Source of the DNA: Siphonodentalium dalli
Lineage: Eukaryota > Mollusca > Scaphopoda > Gadilida > Siphonodentaliidae
Reading direction: 5' to 3'
Assembly: GCA_032622095.1 (NCBI GenBank)
Contig: CP136062.1
Coordinates: 8,027,710 to 8,091,709 of the forward strand
DNA length: 64,000 nucleotides
Below, piece after piece: positions 58,646 to 64,000 of the stretch (positions are counted from its first letter, which is position 1; the number at the start of each line of letters is the position of its first letter). The notes below the pieces were generated by a model that worked only from the letters and a program-made list of their open reading frames with translations, did not search any database and was not told the origin of the DNA. The translations under genes were made by a program, and so were the position numbers.

Positions 58646-58663
58646 AGAGAGAGAGAGAGAGAG
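58646..58663. repeat. (GA)n microsatellite
   Basis: About nine GA units. Confidence 0.85.
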
Positions 58664-61627
58664 GGGATGATTAATTTGTTCAATATTGTTCAACGTTAAC
58701 TCGGTCAATTATAAACCAATTACAATATGTTCACGGCATCGATATCGGGGTGTCAGCTAGAACATGCATTCCATTAAAGTTTGGTCGCGATTGGAGAGAA
58801 TTTGAACATTGAACACTGTATCACACGGTGATAGAAAATGCCGACGCCCTTGGATGTGTGCTGCTGCCGAACGTTCTGGGGAACGTTCTCAATTCAACAT
58901 GGCGTCCAAAATGGCAGTTGGTATCGGGAAATGTTGAATTTATGTGGTAGGTGCACAAATTAATGCCAATTTTGTAACAAATTTAAATATACACTAGCGG
59001 TACTTAGTCGTAAACCATATATGTAGAATGTTGTCCTAAAATGGCCGCCAAACTGGACAAAATCGAATGAAATTTACATTTTGTGCAAAATGTATTAGCT
59101 AGTCCTATAAGAATGAATACACGCTCGAATTACGCGATGAAGAATTATTGCAGAGTATAAGAGAAACTTTTGATTAGAGATGTACGAATTCTCTCTAAGT
59201 TATCTCATGACAGAGGAAGCAAAAGCAGGGTCTCATACAACAGTTACATTTGGACGTTTTGGCATCTAGAAACCGAACAGCAACGCAGTTTTATCTGTAC
59301 TGTATGTCATGATTCGTGTGATATATGTGTAATTAGAAAGCTAAATGGGATTTAGTATGGATATATTGATTAATGTGACATTTTCTAGAAGCAGAGATAA
59401 ATCGACTCAGAGCAGTCTCACGAGTGCGACCAATCATAATTTATTTTGATGTCAACAACACCAAACCTTTTAAAATGCACTGCTATATTACAGTTTGAGG
59501 GATATTCATAGAGTTGTGGGTAAATTATGTAGATCCTATTGTCAGTGTGTGAAAATAGTGGTTATAGTTGCCTCCGATGAAGCGATGAAACACGAATATT
59601 CAGCTTGTATCCCAAAAATGCATGTTGGTATATCATGAACGCAAATTATCAAAACACAAGGGAGTGCCATGTAGTATTTAATTAATTCTAAACTTGACCA
59701 AAATTGCATACATACTCTGTGGTAGGGACTGGGTTTATACGTCGGAATTTTATTTACTTATATTCACCAAGGCCACATATGCGGTAAACTTATTACGTTT
59801 TCTGCAACCGCATAACCGCGTTAATCCCTTCTCATTAATGTTACACATATCTGCTGCACACAAAACCACAAATAGCAGCATTGTGTTGGTGTTCAGCGCT
59901 GAGATAACAGCTTTAAACGCCAATAACCTTATATTTAGCACCCATTGGTGGGTGTTATTGACAATATAATTTGAACAAAATTGTCTACAAAGAAACTGGT
60001 TTGGTAGAAGCATGAACATTAGTCTTAAACAAAATGATCGATGTACCGTCTTTTTGACATGTTGAGATGGGGTGCTAATCTAGTGAAGAGATGAGTGGTT
60101 ATTTACAGCATAATGACCATTGCGACATACGTGTATGGTTTATTATTACGGAGAGTGTTGAAACATTCGGGAATTTAACTAGTATGTATACCACAAGGCT
60201 ATGCGCTTACATTCCATAAAGAATCATAATGCCGAATGAAACTACCACACCCTGTGTGGCGAAACATTACTTCGTGTGCTGCATGCCCGATAGTATTACG
60301 TTGATCCGACTGTTGGGTGTATTCTAAGGAGAAAACCCTAACTTTCAAGACGTAAATCATTGGCATTGACTTCAATTGTAGTAACCGATAAATCCTTCAG
60401 ATGGATGTGTTTTAATGATCTGTGTACCTTTAGCGACATTTAACATCAGACGTGTATACTACCAATGCGTATATTCACGAATACATGTATGTGATTATCC
60501 AATATGTTGCTTCGATCGTGGCATGGCTTGAATTTGCGGCCATTTTGACAGCCATTTCATGTCCGCGATTGTATTATTTTCCGTCAGTGTTACTCTGTTC
60601 GCTTTCGTACTCTAATATCACATACACCAGCATATCTTCGTAATTCCTATGCCACAATATATCGCATAGTGACTTATTTCGATAACTGATGTCATATAGA
60701 CAACCATGTTGGACGCCATCTTGGATAACAAAGATTCCCCAAAGCGGATTTTAGATATGTTATACTGAGTATTCTGCGCCTATTGACACCAAAATCGCCT
60801 TTTTACCTATTTATTCCGGGTCAACCCATCATTTCGCTTACCACGACCATAATATAAGCTTAATATCAACACTAACATTAATAAGTCAACAAATGCCCCC
60901 TCTCTCTCTCCCTCCACTCTCTCCCTCCCTCCCTCTCTGTAATTACACATTTTTATCTGACCCTGTTTGATAAACACAGGGGAGAATGGTTACAGTATAT
61001 GTGTCATTCATTTTTATTTAAATTAGCTTGAATCGCATGTGTTTGTTATAAGCAGTTGTATACCTCTTACAATATTATTTATATAGACTATTGACTCGTT
61101 TTCATCTATGCTCAGCCTCATGATATGTTTTATTTATTACGCTGATAATTTCAAGGAACATTTATCAGTGGTGCAATGCTGAAAACTAATCATTTTGTAA
61201 CTATTTTGAGGAAAATGAATTCACTTCATCTTTTTACTGGATCAATTGATCTCAGATTGGAGTGGTTTTTTAATATTTGGTTCAAATAGGGGCAGAAATA
61301 GGAGATTTATCCATATATATGTGGACTGTTAACCGCATGGGTTGATTTATGAGCTGAGTTTAGAACCACATAATTCGTGGGAGGGTTTCTGAGTTTGACT
61401 CCCTTAACTTTATGAACTTGAAGTACCAGTTGTAAAAATATTCAATCATGTGAAATTGAAGCAACAGGAACATCCATGTTGGTCGGTTGATAGAGGTGTA
61501 TCGTCGTTGCAGCCGCTATGTCATATCACAACATCAGTTTTACTGGTTGAATGACCACCAAGAATTTATTTCCCAACCCCACCATACGGGCACCCATGTT
61601 GTTCAGCTTTGGTTCGTTAATTAAGCT
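58664..61627. other. No supported gene; CT-rich tract at 60897-60940
   Basis: Largest stretch of unique-looking sequence in the right half. The longest frames (about 90 codons at 59694-59969) have no recognisable similarity. Phrases 'aaaatggccgccaaactgg' and 'atgttggacgccatcttgga' occur singly. A CCCTCTCT-type tract lies at 60897-60940. Confidence 0.45.
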
Positions 61628-61727
61628 AGCTTATAGCGAGCCCGAAACGAGACCCCGAAGGGGTCTCGTTCGCGAGCGATAAGCATATACTTGTACGCGA
61701 AATCAACGCTATACTATTCGATGTTTT

Positions 61728-61746
61728 GGCGGGAAATCTATAAATA
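61728..61746 (+). promoter_or_regulatory. Possible core promoter: GGCGGGAAA plus TATAAATA
   Basis: TATAAATA at 61739-61746 directly follows GGCGGGAAATC, as at 40482-40500. A 5' splice-site consensus (AAAG|GTGAGT) follows at 62069/62070. Function is inferred. Confidence 0.3.
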
Positions 61747-61770
61747 GACTAATTGATACTAAATATAGAT

Positions 61771-61870
61771 GTCGGAGACCCACGAACCTACTTCGTGATG
61801 TTGTCGGAGACCCACTGACCTACTTCGTGATACTGTTCGAGACCACTAACCTACTTCGTGATGTTCTCGG
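61771..61870. repeat. About 31-bp minisatellite, three units
   Basis: 'gtcggagacccac.gacctac' followed by 'ttcgtgat' starts at 61771, 61803 and 61834. It is absent from the 40-kb copy, so it expanded after duplication. Confidence 0.85.
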
Positions 61871-62332
61871 TTTTCCGAAGTTCTATGTCGCTGACCAATC
61901 AAAATTATCGTTACTGATCAATTACCAATCAAATTTAACTTTACTTATCCATTACTTTGGCTGACTTTGACTCCATTTCCATTGCTTGAGTTCCACCTCG
62001 AATTTTATAATAATTAGCATAACTGGTTACAGTGGCCAGGATAAAATATAAATGTCTTTTTCAGCAAAGGTGAGTTATACTCCATTACATAGTAAATACC
62101 ATGAACATGAATGCCGAAACATATTGTAAATTTCATAAAATTTATCAAAAACGTCAAAAGATGAAAAGTGCTGAAATTCGGAAACGGGAACTGTAAATGT
62201 TTTGTTTATATATTTCATTCACTTATTAAAAACTTTTGACTCGAAACACAATTCTAGTTTGCCTTTTGGACATTTGGGGCTTGCCTTTAATTTTCTATAG
62301 ACGTTTTCGTCTAGAAGATTGATGGAGGATTT

Positions 62333-62617
62333 TCAAAGCTCGAAGCCGAAATTAAATCTATAACTTAAATTTAATCGATCAATATTCAGCGGTTCCCCTT
62401 TAAATCGACGGTTACCAAAGAAAGCCAATGTACCGCCCATCTTAACATCGGCGAGATAAAAATAGTTCGCAACATTTTTATCATTTGAGTCATTATATTG
62501 AAACAGGAAAGAAGGAATACAATTATGTAGTGTATTTAATTGTTGCCAAAATTTATGTTTTTTTGCAAAAGTGAATGAAATACAAGTTTGTACAATTTGT
62601 GGTAAATTAGTACGCAA
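62333..62617 (-). CDS. Unassigned 94-codon minus-strand frame
   Basis: Reads MRTNLPQIVQTCISF... and ends ...SYRFNFGFEL. Its C-terminal half lies in the duplicated segment. The 40-kb copy has frame-breaking indels in the same stretch, which argues against a conserved protein. No domain or family recognised. Confidence 0.12.
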   Translation of the reverse strand: MRTNLPQIVQTCISFTFAKKHKFWQQLNTLHNCIPSFLFQYNDSNDKNVANYFYLADVKMGGTLAFFGNRRFKGEPLNIDRLNLSYRFNFGFEL

Positions 62618-63360
62618 AAGAAATATGTCAATAGTCCGGACTCGGAGATGACATTGAAAATGTCTGCATGTTTTTTCACACGACGATACATTTGTTTAAT
62701 CTGATCGCGAGAACACGCATATTTGTCAAGACGGGGAAATGCACAGCATTGTCACTGTGGTAAGCATTGTGTGCCAATTTACGAACACCGTTTGAACAAG
62801 ATATTTGATAGAAAAGTTTGGCCAGACAAGCCACAAGATGTTGAACAGTGTTGAAAGGTTGCCAACGATTTTGCAAAAAAAATGGCAATGCCTTGTCAGA
62901 TGACCGCTAAATTGCTAATCACAATATAAATTGAGAAATGATGTTTCGCAAGATAAACTACATGTAGATGTACTATTTCATATATTTGAATGTATGCAAA
63001 ATAGCATGACAATAGCCTGCATAGGAATAATCCGTAAATTTAGAAGTTTATGCATCATGAAAATTGAAATGAATACATGATTCATATTGCATTTGCATGT
63101 TGAAATTAATTTTCCTACTTTCGCTGCATCATAGCTGTTGAGTGTTGATATTTAAGTGCAGGAACGAATTCTGGTTCGAGACATACTGGTCCAGGTGCTA
63201 CCACGTCTGAGTAACTTTATAAGTTATATAACCCCGTGGTAGAGCCTGACGAAGATTCAATTCGAATTTGAATCTTACGTTCTGATTCGAAAGCGGTCGT
63301 GTGATTAGGGATATTTTGAATCGTTGTGTACAACTTACATGTCCTTTATCACCGGGAATA
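62526..63360. other. No supported gene
   Basis: Unique-looking sequence between the duplicated segment and the terminal TIR element. Confidence 0.45.
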
Positions 63361-63769
63361 CCCTGCTGGACAAAACAAGTGTGCAATGGCACCTCGGTGT
63401 ATTTTCCGTTCGTCAGCAGTGTCCAGAGTTTCAGTTTGTGACTGAAGACAGTGAAGTTGAGCACCGCGGCCGAACGGCAAGTAGTGTACACCGCGGCCGA
63501 AGAGCTCAAATACTGGCCGAAACGCAACTACAACGCGGCCGAACGGCATATACACTGTGTTAGATTTCTGGTTTGTACCGTCTTTTTTCAGTTTAAGGAA
63601 CGTACAGCGCGACAACTACACCATTGTCACCATGGCCGAACGGCAAAGACACCACGGCCCAATTGTAATTAGCAAGTGTGGCCGTGGTGTAGTTGCATTT
63701 CAGCCGCGGTGGCATCGCTAACCGCCCCGCGGGCCGCGGCTAAGTGGACACTTGTTTTGTCCAGCAGGG
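63361..63769. mobile_element. 409-bp TIR element with reiterated GCGGCCGAACGGCA boxes
   Basis: CCCTGCTGGACAAAACAAG plus three further bases (63361-63382) is matched exactly in inverse at 63748-63769. The interior is GC-rich relative to its surroundings. It carries GGCCGAA boxes at about 63468, 63495, 63515, 63537 and 63634, most extended to GCGGCCGAACGGCA, and 'caactaca' phrases in both orientations. No target duplication was identified and no transposase is encoded. It is a non-autonomous DNA element of unknown superfamily. Confidence 0.8.
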
Positions 63770-63974
63770 CAGACTGCATTATAAATTTATATTAAAAAAA
63801 ATCATTATATCCAGTGTTATATCTGGTTATATTCCCAATAATTAACCTGAGTCCTTCCGCGACCATCTGGGACCTCTGTATAGTCCAATGTGTATAGGAT
63901 AAGTGTACGTTCAGACAACCACTATACACTCGTAAGTGCAGGTATCGGGCCTGACGAGATCGTGGATACATGTA
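63770..63974. other. Spacer between two TIR element copies
   Basis: Unique-looking 205-bp sequence with no recognised feature. Confidence 0.5.
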
Positions 63975-64000
63975 CCCTGCTGGACAAAACAAGTGTCCAC
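63975..64000. mobile_element. Start of a second TIR element copy, cut by the window end
   Basis: The same 22-bp terminus in the left-end orientation plus CCAC. Those four bases match the inner sequence of the first element's right end, so the inverted match is 26 bp. Confidence 0.75.

Larger units (their letters stand above)
61632..62525. repeat. Dispersed segment duplicated from 40387-41172
   Basis: Starts with a perfect 23-bp palindrome (arms ACGAGACCCC around GAA, 61647-61669). It continues with the GGCGGGAAA/TATA block, an inserted 31-bp minisatellite (61771-61870), the AAAG|GTGAGT motif and the shared 450 bp downstream. Confidence 0.8.

Overview
This window looks like nuclear DNA of a marine invertebrate, most likely a mollusc. 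It is AT-rich and almost entirely built from repeats. The taxonomic call is an inference from repeat vocabulary familiar from molluscs: tandem monomers carrying ATGGCCGCCAGCAGCCATCT-type hairpins, 'gttatggccct' and 'aaggggcataactctg' phrases, clusters of cgtccgt microsatellite, a 16-bp CTTCGGAATAGMGAAC minisatellite, and an 88-bp satellite next to a GGAC microsatellite. I found no intact protein-coding gene. Reading frames are short (148 codons at most), and most of the long ones lie in tandem repeats. The only recognisable protein homology is a 5'-truncated LINE reverse-transcriptase tail at 6.3-6.8 kb. There is no tRNA, rRNA or CRISPR array, and nothing prokaryotic.

Layout. 0.5-1.2 kb: two short tandem arrays, one with four CACGTG boxes. 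2.8-9.1 kb: a long composite repeat (family X, copy A), containing nested tandem arrays, a LINE fragment and a 1.95-kb insertion. 9.2-11 kb: family Y (first copy), built of TTTATCGCAAAGGTTTGCG-like blocks. 12.9-21.6 kb: family Z, arrays of 155/164-bp monomers, with 16-bp minisatellites between them at 15 kb. 22.9-25.75 kb: family Y (second copy) plus minisatellites. 25.9-28.6 kb: a poorly resolved interval with inverted ends, carrying a tRNA-derived SINE. 28.75-32.85 kb: family X copy B, carrying three TA-flanked stem-loop MITEs and a TTAA-flanked foldback element. 33-41 kb: mostly unique sequence with foldback elements, a minisatellite, a LINE 3' tail and a duplicated segment (40.4-41.2 kb, repeated at 61.6-62.5 kb). 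41.9-58.6 kb: dispersed fragments of one repeat network, together with two 88-bp satellite arrays (47.07-48.12 and 49.27-50.46 kb). 63.36-64 kb: a GC-richer TIR element and the start of a second copy.

The most informative result comes from comparing the two X copies. Each serves as the empty-site control for the other, so individual insertions and their target duplications can be read directly. Copy A gained a LINE fragment and a 1948-bp insert. Copy B gained a TTAA element and a MITE that was then amplified with its host repeat; one of the three MITE copies has an inverted loop. A terminal hairpin of X shows a compensatory base-pair change between copies. All boundaries were read by eye and may be off by several bases.
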